Notes under the pieces: generated by a model | Seen by the model: the letters and a program-made list of their open reading frames with translations, nothing else | What the model was told of the DNA's origin: nothing | Databases searched by the model: none | Translations under genes and position numbers: made by a program | Assembly (NCBI GenBank): GCA_007117135.1 | Contig: SKHB01000022.1 | Span: 62,001 to 126,000 of the forward strand | Length of the DNA stretch: 64,000 nucleotides | Reading direction: 5' to 3' | Source of the DNA: Microbacteriaceae bacterium | GTDB taxonomy: Bacteria > Actinomycetota > Actinomycetes > Actinomycetales > Microbacteriaceae | Shown: positions 9,384 through 17,951 of the stretch, piece by piece | Layout of the letters: each line of letters opens with the position of its first letter | Position numbering within the stretch: the stretch's first letter is position 1

Positions 9384-9402
9384 GCATGCCCGGCGGGCAT
9401 GC
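9384..9402 (-). promoter_or_regulatory. Hairpin in the rpsB 5' leader
   Basis: There is a perfect 8-base-pair inverted repeat GCATGCCC / GGGCATGC with a three-base loop, ending about 27 bases upstream of the rpsB ATG. S2 represses its own operon in E. coli through the leader. Whether this hairpin has a similar role is inference. Confidence 0.4.
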
Positions 9403-9510
9403 TCCTGGTGCCGCAACGACGACCGCCTTCTGCTTGGGCAGCAAATGTGGACCGATGGTCGACGCCGTGATTCGACACGCGAATTCAGCCACCGAAATGG
9501 CTGTGTGACG

Positions 9511-9539
9511 AGCATACCGGGACATCCCCCGGTGGCCAA
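9511..9539 (-). promoter_or_regulatory. Candidate rpsB promoter
   Basis: On the minus strand TTGGCC (-35 like) is followed after exactly 17 bases by TATGCT (-10 like). The predicted start leaves a leader of roughly 150 bases before rpsB, containing the hairpin at 9384-9402. Confidence 0.45.
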
Positions 9540-9610
9540 ACCCTGTCCACAACTCTTTCGATTCACTATTTTCCTCCAGCTCGACCTGGTGAGCGGCCAC
9601 CAGCTCAACG

Positions 9611-10108
9611 GTGATGAATCATGACGACATGAGATCACTCGCATGGTGGAGTCTTATCGCCTTCGCGACGGGACTTTTCGAGCCCCCCGCGCCCAGTTGG
9701 GTGTGGCCGGTCGGCGGACATCAGGTCATTGTGAGAGATTTCGCAGCCCCGGAGACTCCCTGGGGTCCCGGGCATCGAGGTATCGACATCGATGCCTCCT
9801 CTTCCTCGACTCTTCGCGCTCCGGTGTCGGGTCGTTTGCGGTTCGTGGGCGACGTTGTCCACCGCGGAGTGGTGACAATTGAAACCTCGGAGGGCTTCTT
9901 GGTCAGCATGGAACCCGTCACCATCGATGTGCCCTCAGGGTCCCGGGTCGTCGCAGGGCAAGTGCTCGGCAGCATCGATTCCGGCCACTGTCCTCGTCGC
10001 TGCCTTCACCTTGGACTCCGAATTGATGGCCGCTATGTGTCCCCGGCGAAATTCTTGGGTGTTGAACGCCGAGCCGTACTTTTACCCTGGGTTCACGCCC
10101 TCGGGTGA
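9611..10108 (+). CDS. M23 peptidase-fold exported protein
   Basis: The 165-residue protein has a short hydrophobic N-terminus that could act as a signal peptide, then a LytM/M23 domain. His55 and Asp59 (Gly-His-Arg-Gly-Ile-Asp) supply two zinc ligands and His133 in Cys-Leu-His-Leu-Gly-Leu the third. The first His of the usual His-x-His pair is Cys131, a position that in classical M23 enzymes is catalytic. It may therefore be weakly active or an amidase activator. The start is uncertain: ATG codons at 9611, 9614 and 9629 are all possible. Its end overlaps convergent xerC by 16 bases. Confidence 0.75.
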   Translation: MMNHDDMRSLAWWSLIAFATGLFEPPAPSWVWPVGGHQVIVRDFAAPETPWGPGHRGIDIDASSSSTLRAPVSGRLRFVGDVVHRGVVTIETSEGFLVSMEPVTIDVPSGSRVVAGQVLGSIDSGHCPRRCLHLGLRIDGRYVSPAKFLGVERRAVLLPWVHALG

Positions 10109-10998
10109 GCCAAGCGATAAGCGTTTCGCAATCTTTCGATGGAGACGTGTGTGTACAGCTCGGTGGTGCCGATCGACGAGTGGCCGAGAAGTTCTTGAAC
10201 ACTTCGCAGGTCCGCCCCGTTGTCGAGCAGATGAGTAGCAGCTGTGTGCCGAAGAGTGTGAGCACCCCGGGGCCCAGCACCTGGGTAGGGTTCCAACACT
10301 CGAGAAACCAGATCGTAAACGGTTCTCGGGTTGATCCGCTTTCCCCGGGTGCCAACAAAAAGGGCATTCCCGCTTGCCTCTGTGAATAGGACTGGACGAC
10401 CCTTCTCCAAGTATTGACTGATTGCGTGAAGGGCCGGCCTCCCAACCGGAACAACTCTCTCTTTGTTGCCCTTTCCGACCACTGTCATGGTCTGCTGATG
10501 AAAATCAACAGCCCCGACATCCGCCCCACACACCTCCCCCACGCGAAGCGCAGACGAATACAACAGTTCGACAATCGCCCAATCCCGAAGCGCGGACGGG
10601 TCGCCGGTTGATGCTCGATCATGCAGTGATGCGAGCGCTTCCTCAGCTTGCCCAGCACTCAAGACCCGGGGCAGCTTCCGGGGGCTTTTCGGCGGGTGGA
10701 GGGAAGCCGCAGCATCGGTGGGCAGAAGGTTTGCGGAATGTGCCCAATGGGATAAGCCTCGAAGCGAGGATATGCGACGCTTCAGCGTGCTCGCTGCGAG
10801 GCCAGACTCAGCCTGCTCCCATACCCACTGCCTCATTACCTCGCGGTCACACTCGTCGAGACCGCTTACTTTTTCTCGCTCACAAAACTCGACAAACGCC
10901 CCCAAATCAGCCTCGTACGCGGCAAGACTGGCAGCAGATAGCGTCCTGGATGCTTGGCGGTGATCCAGGTAGCGGGCGACCAGCTCGCGGGGGGTCAT
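10093..10998 (-). CDS. xerC: Tyrosine recombinase XerC
   Basis: This 301-residue site-specific recombinase resolves chromosome dimers at dif with its partner XerD. The N-terminal SAM-like core-binding domain covers residues 1-90. The catalytic residues are all present: Arg152 (Ser-Ala-Leu-Arg-Val-Gly-Glu), the Lys in Gly-Lys-Gly-Asn-Lys-Glu (176-179), His247 and Arg250 (His-Thr-Leu-Arg-His), His273 and nucleophile Tyr282. Its position next to rpsB and dprA is the usual housekeeping place, so it is not the integrase of a mobile element. Confidence 0.92.
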   Translation of the reverse strand: MTPRELVARYLDHRQASRTLSAASLAAYEADLGAFVEFCEREKVSGLDECDREVMRQWVWEQAESGLAASTLKRRISSLRGLSHWAHSANLLPTDAAASLHPPKSPRKLPRVLSAGQAEEALASLHDRASTGDPSALRDWAIVELLYSSALRVGEVCGADVGAVDFHQQTMTVVGKGNKERVVPVGRPALHAISQYLEKGRPVLFTEASGNALFVGTRGKRINPRTVYDLVSRVLEPYPGAGPRGAHTLRHTAATHLLDNGADLRSVQELLGHSSIGTTELYTHVSIERLRNAYRLAHPRA

Positions 10999-11054
10999 GG
11001 GTTAAGCATCCGGCTCGACACTGCTCGCTTCCTGATGCCACGCCGTTGATTGTG

Positions 11055-13103
11055 TTAGTGCCGTTTGACGGGAACCAGAGGCTTTCTCGGCCACCAGAAC
11101 TTGTCTCCAATGCTGAAGGCAAGGGCCGGGACAATCACTGTGCGCACTAGCAATGTATCGATCAACACACCAACACAGACAATCACGCCAATTTGTGTCA
11201 GCGTAATCAGCGGCAGGACCCCCAAAACAGCGAACACCGCTGCCAACAAGACCCCGGCGCTCGTTATGACAGCGCCAGTCGCTGCGAGTCCCCGAATCAT
11301 ACCTTTTCGAAGTCCCACGGTGTCGGCCTCTTCTTTGGCTCGGGTGACCAAGAAAATGCTGTAGTCGACGCCGAGTGCAACGAGGAAGAGGAAACTCAGC
11401 AAAATGACATTGGTGTCGAGGGCCGGGAATCCAAAAAGGTTCTGAAAAATAATCCAGCTCGCGCCGAGTGCCGAGAAATAACTGGCCACGACTGTGGCCA
11501 GCAAGATAACTGGAGCAACGAGTGCCCGCAGCAATAGAACGAGCACGAGGAACACCAAAACAAGAATTAGGGGAATCACGAGTGCTTGATCGGCGGCCGT
11601 TGCGTCGGCCAGGTCAGCCGATTGAGCATCAATTCCTCCCACCAGCGCCCCTCCGGACGCTACATCGTCGAGGAAGAGACGGAGATCAGCGATTGTCTGG
11701 CGCGCTTCGGGGCTCTCGGCAACACGGTCCAGGACGACGTTAATTCGAACTAGGTCGTCGGTCTCTTCAGCGATGGTGGCCTGATCAACACCGTCGAAGC
11801 TGGCAATCGCGTCTCGGACCTTATCAGCTTCGGTGGCAGGCGCTATGACGATAGCGGGGGATCCCGCTCCGGCAGCAAAGCCTGCCTGAAGAACCTCTTG
11901 GCCGATGACTGACTCCGGCTTCTGCATGAAGCGTTCTGTTTGGCTAAGCCCGGTTGTGACGCCACCAAGGTTTGAGGCGAGGATTCCCAAAAGGGCCAAG
12001 CCTCCAATTGCGACAAAGATGGGCGATTTCGCGACCGACTGTCCTAGTTTTCCCCAGACACTTTTTTCTACCGGGTCCGGAGATCCCTCTTTCGGCACCA
12101 AAGGCCAAAACAACCAGCGTCCAAAAAGTACCAACGCCGCTGGGAGAACAACCAACCCGGCAAACATCGCGACAACGATTCCGTAAGCACCAGCGAAACC
12201 GAGCGCGCGGTTGCCCTCTAAGCTCCCAAGTAACAACGTGAGCAGGGCTAATGCGACCGTTCCCCCACTGGCCAACACCGCTGGACCTGCCTGGCGGACA
12301 GCCTTCGTCATGGCGTCGCGCCTGGATGCAAAGAGCCGTAATTCGTCCCGGTATCGAGCGATTAGCAGCAAGGCATAGTTTGTCCCCGCTCCAAACACCA
12401 GCACTGAGACGATCCCGGTCACAGATGGGTCGAGGGAAATATCAAACGATTCAGCCACAACGGGCGCGCTGACGGCGACCACTCCATCCGCGATACCAAC
12501 AACGAGAAGGGGGACGAGCCACAGCACGGGGCTGCGGAATGTGACCAAGAGCAACACTGCCACTACTGCGGCGGTGAAGAGCAAAAGAGTCACATCTGCT
12601 CCGTCAAAAACGGCGGCAACATCTACCTCGAATCCTTCCGGGCCCGACAGGTAGCTAACAAGTCCCCCGTCGACGGCTGACGCGACTTCTCGAATCTCGT
12701 TTGCTCGCTCTGCTCGCTTATCAATGTCAGACACGGTGTCCAGCGGGATAGTGACGAGTGCGACTGTTTTGTCGTCTGATATTTGTGGCGGGAGAGGGAA
12801 ATCAAGAGTCGAAAACGCAGCGAGTTCGGTCGCGACCTCCGCTAAACGCCCCAAATCATCGTCGGTGAAACTTTCTCCAGGCTTTTCAAACACAACCAGC
12901 GCGCTTGTCCCCTCGCTACTGGGAAATTCGTCGATGAGGGCGTTGACTTGGGCCGACTCAGCGGAGTCGGGAAGCCCCACGCTCGGTGCCTCATTATTTT
13001 CGACGCCGGCTGTCTGGAGGAAGACGAATCCAGCAACAGCAAAGAAGGCGACAACGACGCTCCAGGACGTTTTTGCCGACGTGAGAAACCTAATGAAGGG
13101 CAT
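11055..13103 (-). CDS. MmpL/RND-family membrane transporter
   Basis: The 682-residue protein has the two-fold RND/MMPL layout: TM1, an external domain of about 130 residues, five further membrane segments, a cytosolic loop, then a second such set. The Gly-Ala-Gly-Thr-Asn-Tyr and Ala-Leu-Gly-Val-Asp-Tyr-Ser motifs in the two inner halves are the usual proton-relay region. Family members export lipids or small lipophilic compounds by proton motive force. The gene diverges from a MarR repressor 72 bases away, which probably controls it. Confidence 0.88.
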   Translation of the reverse strand: MPFIRFLTSAKTSWSVVVAFFAVAGFVFLQTAGVENNEAPSVGLPDSAESAQVNALIDEFPSSEGTSALVVFEKPGESFTDDDLGRLAEVATELAAFSTLDFPLPPQISDDKTVALVTIPLDTVSDIDKRAERANEIREVASAVDGGLVSYLSGPEGFEVDVAAVFDGADVTLLLFTAAVVAVLLLVTFRSPVLWLVPLLVVGIADGVVAVSAPVVAESFDISLDPSVTGIVSVLVFGAGTNYALLLIARYRDELRLFASRRDAMTKAVRQAGPAVLASGGTVALALLTLLLGSLEGNRALGFAGAYGIVVAMFAGLVVLPAALVLFGRWLFWPLVPKEGSPDPVEKSVWGKLGQSVAKSPIFVAIGGLALLGILASNLGGVTTGLSQTERFMQKPESVIGQEVLQAGFAAGAGSPAIVIAPATEADKVRDAIASFDGVDQATIAEETDDLVRINVVLDRVAESPEARQTIADLRLFLDDVASGGALVGGIDAQSADLADATAADQALVIPLILVLVFLVLVLLLRALVAPVILLATVVASYFSALGASWIIFQNLFGFPALDTNVILLSFLFLVALGVDYSIFLVTRAKEEADTVGLRKGMIRGLAATGAVITSAGVLLAAVFAVLGVLPLITLTQIGVIVCVGVLIDTLLVRTVIVPALAFSIGDKFWWPRKPLVPVKRH

Positions 13104-13161
13104 TTCTAACTGTCTTTCTGGAAGGAGTGACGAGATAGTGGAAGCAGAAAGGTATTTCGAT

Positions 13162-13167
13162 TATCAT
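13162..13167 (+). promoter_or_regulatory. AT-rich promoter/operator between MarR and MmpL genes
   Basis: The 72-base divergent spacer contains an unusually AT-rich core (about 13153-13175). TATCAT lies eight bases before the MarR ATG. On the other strand TATGAT could be the -10 of the transporter gene. A MarR dimer site is expected here. I see only an imperfect palindrome. Confidence 0.4.
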
Positions 13168-13175
13168 ATATTTTT

Positions 13176-13652
13176 ATGGTCGAAGCAAATAATGATTCCG
13201 GGTCCGTCAGGCCACCAGTTCATGCTGCGACGGCGGCCCTCCGTCAACTCACTGAAGTGACACGCGCGTTCGAGAGTCGACTGCAACAGGAGTTGACCGT
13301 CAATCCCACAGACTTGCTTGCCATGCAACATCTCATTTCTCGAGGCCCTATGACCGCGAGCGCACTGGCACAAGCCATCAACCACTCCCCCGGTGCCACG
13401 ACGACTGTGATTGATCGCCTAGAAGCCCTCGGTCATGTTCGTCGGGAGAGCGAGCCACACGATAGGCGTGTCACGCGGGTCGTCCCCACTTCGGAATCTC
13501 AAAAAAAGGCGGAACGAATCCTCTGGGAGATGATTCACGTTCTTGACGACGCCGTGACGTCTCGAAACCCTTCGGAACAAAAGGTGATTACGGAGTATCT
13601 GCTTGATGTCGTGGAGCGCTATAGGGAGGTATCAGGGCTTAGCGATCAATAG
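13176..13652 (+). CDS. MarR-family transcriptional regulator
   Basis: The 158-residue winged-helix regulator carries the Ser-Ala-Leu-Ala-Gln-Ala-Ile recognition region and the conserved wing Asp-Arg-Leu-Glu-Ala-Leu-Gly-His-Val-Arg-Arg ... Asp-Arg-Arg. No ribosome binding site precedes the ATG, so translation may be leaderless. It is divergent from the MmpL transporter and is probably its ligand-responsive repressor. The 3' end overlaps the convergent phosphodiesterase gene by 14 bases. Confidence 0.88.
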   Translation: MVEANNDSGSVRPPVHAATAALRQLTEVTRAFESRLQQELTVNPTDLLAMQHLISRGPMTASALAQAINHSPGATTTVIDRLEALGHVRRESEPHDRRVTRVVPTSESQKKAERILWEMIHVLDDAVTSRNPSEQKVITEYLLDVVERYREVSGLSDQ

Positions 13653-14562
13653 TTCGGTTGAAATCAGACGCCTTATTGGAAAACATTTCTCGTCGGCTCT
13701 CAGGGGACAAGGCCTCAATCTGGGCAAGGAATTCAGCCGAGAAACCATGAACCTCAGGCATTTCTTCTAAACCCACGTGAGAAAAAACAATTTGGTCGTT
13801 GTACACATTCACCAGCGAAGCTGCTTGGCCTCGGTCCGAAGAAACAAGCAACCGATCCTTGTCACCCAGTAAGTCAATGTTGTAACACATGCCGGCAGCG
13901 ACAGAGACGGGAACTCCATGAGTTGCGCTAAAGCTGATGTGGTGCAGGTGGCCGGCAAGAATTCCTCGAACATCGGAGCCGGAAATTGCCCCCCAGAAAG
14001 CGTCCTGTTCATCGAGCTCGATGATTCCCATCAGCGGCGCCGGCGCAGGAAGTGGCGGGTGGTGCATTGCAATCAGGGTTCCCTGAGGCGCTGGAGTCTC
14101 AAGTTGTCGGCGCAACCAGGCCAACTGGTCATCAGTGAGTTGACCGTGGTGATAACCGGGAACTGACGTGTCGAGAGATACCAGCCGAAGGCCCTGCCAC
14201 TGATAGACGTGGTCCTGGGGTTCCATTGACGCTGCTTGCCCGAACAAGACTTCGCTGAACGGTTCACGCTTATCGTGGTTGCCCATCACCCACACCACTT
14301 CGGCGCCCAGTGAGTGTGCCCACGGGTTCACAATTCCCGCTAGCTTTTCGTAAGCCTCCGCCTCACCCACATCAGCTAAGTCACCGGTGATGATAATCGC
14401 AGCAATATCTAGCCCACTGCCAGAAACTTTGTGAAACAGCTGATCGAGTTTTCTTTCTGTCTCCAACACCCCAAACAGCGGCCGGTCTCCACCGAGCAAG
14501 TGGGTGTCACTCAGGTGCAGAAGCGACAGGAGAGGGGGCGGATGTTGGCCAAAAGATGACAT
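13639..14562 (-). CDS. Calcineurin-like metallophosphoesterase (CpdA-type)
   Basis: The 307-residue cytosolic protein has all five metallophosphoesterase blocks: Asp-Thr-His near residue 20, Gly-Asp-Leu-Ala-Asp, Gly-Asn-His-Asp, Met-His-His and Gly-His-Leu-His-His. It resembles the actinobacterial CpdA/Rv0805 group that hydrolyses cyclic nucleotides in vitro; the true substrate is uncertain. The ATG at 14562 lies exactly six bases after TAGCCT (14569-14574) and lacks a ribosome binding site, so the mRNA is probably leaderless. Confidence 0.85.
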   Translation of the reverse strand: MSSFGQHPPPLLSLLHLSDTHLLGGDRPLFGVLETERKLDQLFHKVSGSGLDIAAIIITGDLADVGEAEAYEKLAGIVNPWAHSLGAEVVWVMGNHDKREPFSEVLFGQAASMEPQDHVYQWQGLRLVSLDTSVPGYHHGQLTDDQLAWLRRQLETPAPQGTLIAMHHPPLPAPAPLMGIIELDEQDAFWGAISGSDVRGILAGHLHHISFSATHGVPVSVAAGMCYNIDLLGDKDRLLVSSDRGQAASLVNVYNDQIVFSHVGLEEMPEVHGFSAEFLAQIEALSPESRREMFSNKASDFNRTIDR

Positions 14563-14605
14563 TCCACCAGGCTAGTTGGAAAACACTGATTTCCGTGTAA
14601 ATTTT

Positions 14606-15592
14606 TCACAAACCGGCAGGCCTGTCCGCAGGAGTCATGTTCACCACCCGGTAGCGATCGGCACCCCATTCCTCTACCAGGCGATAGCAGCCAGCGTTTT
14701 TGTGGTCTTTTGGCCGGGACACCACCGCAGACACATCACGCCCCAAAGCTTTGGCGTGGCTTGCGGTGTTGAGTGATCCCGAACGCTCTGCCGCTTCCAC
14801 CACCACAAGCCGGTCAGACAGCGCCGCAATGACTCGGTTCCGGTGAAGAAAAGATGCACCAGTGATGGAGTGACCAGGCGGCGTTTCGGTGACCACCACG
14901 CCACGATGCGCCACCCTCTGCACCATCTGAGGTTGCCACGACGCCGGACGGTCACTCGCTGTAGCGAGAACCATGACCTGGGGAGCGTTGAGTTCTGCGG
15001 CGCTCTCGTGAGCGGCCCAATCGATGCCCCGTGCGCCGCCAGACACAATCGCGTACCCCCAATCGACTGCCCTGCGAGTCAGCGCGCCAGTGGTGTTGAG
15101 GCCGTCTCTGCTGGGTGACCTGGAGCCGACCACTCCAAGAGTGGGGACACTGTCAAGAAAAACGGCATTTCCCCGTGCAAACAGCACAGTGGGTTGGTAA
15201 GGGCCGAGGTCATACAGTCTCTCGGGCCACCCTGGCGTTTGTGGAGAAAGAACTGCCAGGCCGAGAGTTCTGGTGAGCGCTTGGACCGACGCCACAGCTG
15301 CCTGGCGGGGAGGCGTGGGGTAGCGCCGACGAAACGACTCGATGTCAGCGGGAGTCACGTCAAGAAGTTCCGCCAAACCTCTCACTCTGGCGCAGCTTCT
15401 CCCCGCCCACATTTCTGCAAGCGCGCGCCTCGCCCCGAGATTTTCGATTGCCTGCCAGACAATTCGATCCCCGGGGGTGGCAACGGTTGTCCAGGCTACC
15501 CGCGACCACACTTCATCATCGTCAGGAATGTCTCTTGCATCGGTCACAACCGCATTGTTGCCCGACCATTTCGCGTCGCGTGGCAAGTCCAC
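14606..15592 (-). CDS. dprA: DNA processing protein DprA (Smf)
   Basis: DprA loads RecA on incoming single-stranded DNA during transformation. The 328-residue protein has a Rossmann core with Val-Gly-Ser-Arg, Ser-Gly-Gly-Ala-Arg-Gly-Ile-Asp, Arg-Asn-Arg-Val-Ile-Ala and the Glu-Arg-Ser-Gly-Ser motif. GTG 15592 is the longest reasonable start, with GTG 15547 an alternative; neither has a clear ribosome binding site. In related genomes yifB/comM-like and yraN genes usually lie between dprA and the DUF2469 gene. Here they are missing. Confidence 0.9.
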   Translation of the reverse strand: MDLPRDAKWSGNNAVVTDARDIPDDDEVWSRVAWTTVATPGDRIVWQAIENLGARRALAEMWAGRSCARVRGLAELLDVTPADIESFRRRYPTPPRQAAVASVQALTRTLGLAVLSPQTPGWPERLYDLGPYQPTVLFARGNAVFLDSVPTLGVVGSRSPSRDGLNTTGALTRRAVDWGYAIVSGGARGIDWAAHESAAELNAPQVMVLATASDRPASWQPQMVQRVAHRGVVVTETPPGHSITGASFLHRNRVIAALSDRLVVVEAAERSGSLNTASHAKALGRDVSAVVSRPKDHKNAGCYRLVEEWGADRYRVVNMTPADRPAGL

Positions 15593-15636
15593 GAAATGGG
15601 AAGATTCGCGCTCGCCCTGTGAGCTGTGGACAGGGG

Positions 15637-15954
15637 TTATTCTTCGAGTGCGAGATCTTTGGGAAGTTTGAGTTCTTTCTTACCGAGCTCTTCGACGTTG
15701 ACATCTTTGAACGTCAACACTTTCACCGACGAGACGAACCGGTCCGAGCGGTAAATGTCCCACACCCAGACGTCATTCAAGGTGAGCTCGAAATAAAAAT
15801 CGTTGCCGCGTTCTCGAACAATTTGAGTGACATCATTGGCGAGGTAGAAGCGCCGCTCTGTTTCCACGACAAATTGGAACTGGGACACCACATCTCGATA
15901 TTCCTTGTAAAGAGCGAGTTCCGCTTCGCGGTCATAGTCATCGAAGTCGTCCAT
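15637..15954 (-). CDS. DUF2469 family protein
   Basis: The 105-residue acidic protein is conserved in Actinobacteria next to rnhB. The diagnostic N-terminus (Asp-Tyr-Asp-Arg-Glu-Ala-Glu-Leu-Ala-Leu-Tyr-Lys-Glu-Tyr-Arg-Asp) and the Glu-Arg-Arg-Phe-Tyr-Leu-Ala-Asn motif are present. ATG 15954 gives the family-typical start ten bases after the rnhB stop. Function unknown; the operon context suggests a nucleic-acid-linked role. Confidence 0.88.
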   Translation of the reverse strand: MDDFDDYDREAELALYKEYRDVVSQFQFVVETERRFYLANDVTQIVRERGNDFYFELTLNDVWVWDIYRSDRFVSSVKVLTFKDVNVEELGKKELKLPKDLALEE

Positions 15955-15964
15955 CGCCCGCAGT

Positions 15965-16627
15965 CTAGTCGCTTGATGCAACGAGCCGCTGTGGGTGCAC
16001 GAAGCTGCGACGGTGGAGGGCAGTCAGACCATGCTCACGAAGAGCCTCCATATGCCGAGCCGAGCCATACCCTTTATGGGAATCAAAACCATACGCCGGG
16101 TGTTTCGCGGCAAAACGTCGCATCAAACTATCTCGCTCCGCTTTCGCCACTATCGACGCCGCAGCCACACTCACACAATCCCGATCAGCCTTCACCTGTG
16201 TCACGACCGGAATAGGTGCGGGCAGGACCGCTGACAGCCAATCCTGCGACCCATCGAGTAACACAATCGGTGTCGTCCCCTCAGCAAACCGTCCAACCAG
16301 TTCAGTGACCGCTCGAACGGCGGCCACTCCAAGCGCCGGAACAATTCCGTTCCGATCAATTTCGTCAGGCTCAGCGTGGCCGACCGCCACCAGACTCACC
16401 CACTGTTTGACCGAAGCGGCGAGGCCATCTCTCGACTTTTCCGGAACCAACTTCGAATCGCGAATTCCCACCGGTGGCTCGCCCGCTCCCGGCCACCAGG
16501 CAACCGCACCCACGCTCACAGGCCCGGCAAGTGCACCTCGCCCCACCTCGTCCACACCAATGACAACAGAAAAACCTTGCACAATGAGCCTCTGCTCCAC
16601 CTTTAGGTGGGGAAGCGCTGCAGTCAC
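15965..16627 (-). CDS. rnhB: Ribonuclease HII
   Basis: RNase HII removes ribonucleotides and RNA primers from DNA. The 220-residue enzyme shows Gly-Val-Asp-Glu-Val-Gly-Arg-Gly (the first Asp-Glu pair), the central Leu-Leu-Asp-Gly-Ser and the Ala-Ala-Ala-Ser-Ile-Val-Ala-Lys motif followed by Asp. The GTG at 16627 overlaps the lepB stop codon (GTGA), which fixes the start by translational coupling; an in-frame ATG further upstream lies inside lepB. Confidence 0.93.
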   Translation of the reverse strand: MTAALPHLKVEQRLIVQGFSVVIGVDEVGRGALAGPVSVGAVAWWPGAGEPPVGIRDSKLVPEKSRDGLAASVKQWVSLVAVGHAEPDEIDRNGIVPALGVAAVRAVTELVGRFAEGTTPIVLLDGSQDWLSAVLPAPIPVVTQVKADRDCVSVAAASIVAKAERDSLMRRFAAKHPAYGFDSHKGYGSARHMEALREHGLTALHRRSFVHPQRLVASSD

Positions 16628-17343
16628 GGGAGACCTTGGAAGGTTGTCGGGAAGTTGCCCAGCCATTGCCACCTGTCGATCGGCCAGCTAATGACCACTG
16701 CCCGCCCCACGACGTTGTCGAGGGGAACAAAGCCGCCACCCGGCTTATCTTGGTTCGCCCTCGAATCAGCAGAGTTGTAGCGGTTGTCACCCATCACCCA
16801 CAGGGCATTGTCTGGGACGGTGACAGAAAAACTCTGCCCCGAGGCGGCATCCACGCCATCAGGGAGTTTCAAATACGGCTCATCGAGGGCAACCCCGTTC
16901 ACCGTCATTGCCCCCAAGGCGTCGCAACACACCACGGTGTCGCCCGGCACCCCAACGACGCGCTTGATCAAGTGCTGTTCCCCCGAGGTGTCTCGCATAC
17001 CCAAACGCTGACCCACCCAGTTGAACAGGCGACTCAGTGGGTCATTTTCTGACACCACCCCGGACGGTAACCAACCACCCGGATCAACAAACACCACAAC
17101 GTCACCGCGGTTGACCCTAAACGGTCCGGGAGTCAACTGACTCACAATGACCCGGTCATCGATGGCCAGTGTCTGCTCCATCGACGATGTGGGAATGTGA
17201 AACGAACGGACCAGGAAAGTCTTCATCAAAAAAGAGACGACCAAAGCGGCAACGACGACGATTACGATGTCGCGCAAAACAATGAGCGTTGCGTGACCAA
17301 AGCCACCAACTTTTCTCCGGCTACCCACGAAGGTCACCACCAC
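16624..17343 (-). CDS. lepB: Signal peptidase I
   Basis: This membrane peptidase removes Sec/Tat signal peptides. The 239-residue protein has one N-terminal membrane anchor (about 20-42). The catalytic Ser is in Pro-Thr-Ser-Ser-Met-Glu-Gln, the general-base Lys in Leu-Ile-Lys-Arg-Val-Val-Gly, and box E reads Gly-Asp-Asn-Arg-Tyr-Asn-Ser. Three consecutive GTG codons begin the frame and any could be the start. It lies between rplS and rnhB, the standard order. Confidence 0.93.
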   Translation of the reverse strand: MVVTFVGSRRKVGGFGHATLIVLRDIVIVVVAALVVSFLMKTFLVRSFHIPTSSMEQTLAIDDRVIVSQLTPGPFRVNRGDVVVFVDPGGWLPSGVVSENDPLSRLFNWVGQRLGMRDTSGEQHLIKRVVGVPGDTVVCCDALGAMTVNGVALDEPYLKLPDGVDAASGQSFSVTVPDNALWVMGDNRYNSADSRANQDKPGGGFVPLDNVVGRAVVISWPIDRWQWLGNFPTTFQGLP

Positions 17344-17391
17344 AGCCGTCCATCACGCCGACCAGTCTAGGCCTGGCGCTTGAAGGAGAGT

Positions 17392-17739
17392 TTAGGATTC
17401 GCGCTTTTCGCGAATCTTTGCCTTCTTCCCACGAAGACTGCGGATGTAATACAGCTTGGCGCGGCGCACATCACCCCGAGTGACAACTTCGATGTGGTCA
17501 ATGATCGGCGAGTGGACAGGAAACGTCCTTTCGACGCCCACCTGGAAGCTCACCTTCCGGACAGTGAAGGTTTCTCCAATGCCGTGACCCTGCCGGGCAA
17601 TAACAACACCCTGGAACACCTGAATACGAGAGCGGTTACCTTCAACAATGTTGACGTGAACTTTGAGTGTGTCTCCGGGACGGAAATCCGGAACATCGGT
17701 GCGAAGGGACGCCGAGTCGACGAAATCGAGGGTTTGCAT
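17392..17739 (-). CDS. rplS: 50S ribosomal protein L19
   Basis: The 115-residue protein starts at ATG 17739 after an AGGAAG ribosome binding site. It contains Pro-Gly-Asp-Thr-Leu-Lys-Val, the conserved Gly-Val-Val-Ile-Ala-Arg segment and the basic Arg-Arg-Ala-Lys-Leu-Tyr-Tyr C-terminal region. L19 sits at the 30S-50S interface. A longer frame upstream is not used, given the strong ribosome binding site. Confidence 0.96.
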   Translation of the reverse strand: MQTLDFVDSASLRTDVPDFRPGDTLKVHVNIVEGNRSRIQVFQGVVIARQGHGIGETFTVRKVSFQVGVERTFPVHSPIIDHIEVVTRGDVRRAKLYYIRSLRGKKAKIREKRES

Positions 17740-17951
17740 AATTTTCTTCCTACCTGCACCACGGGTTGCGATCGGGTATGTGAGTGTCACAGAGGTTTCT
17801 ATGACCAGTGCCGGGGCCTTCCTCCCCCGTGGCGGAGATAGCCGAATGGCACGAACACTTATATTGCCACAGATGGTACCGTGAAGCCAATTAGTGAAGT
17901 GTCTCCCGGCCCAAGTTCTCGGGGAGCCACAGGAATGTTGAGGTGGTCACA

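Noticed and set aside
10422-11150. 242-codon plus-strand frame opposite xerC and the MmpL gene
   Set aside because: Antisense to two well supported genes and low in recognisable structure.
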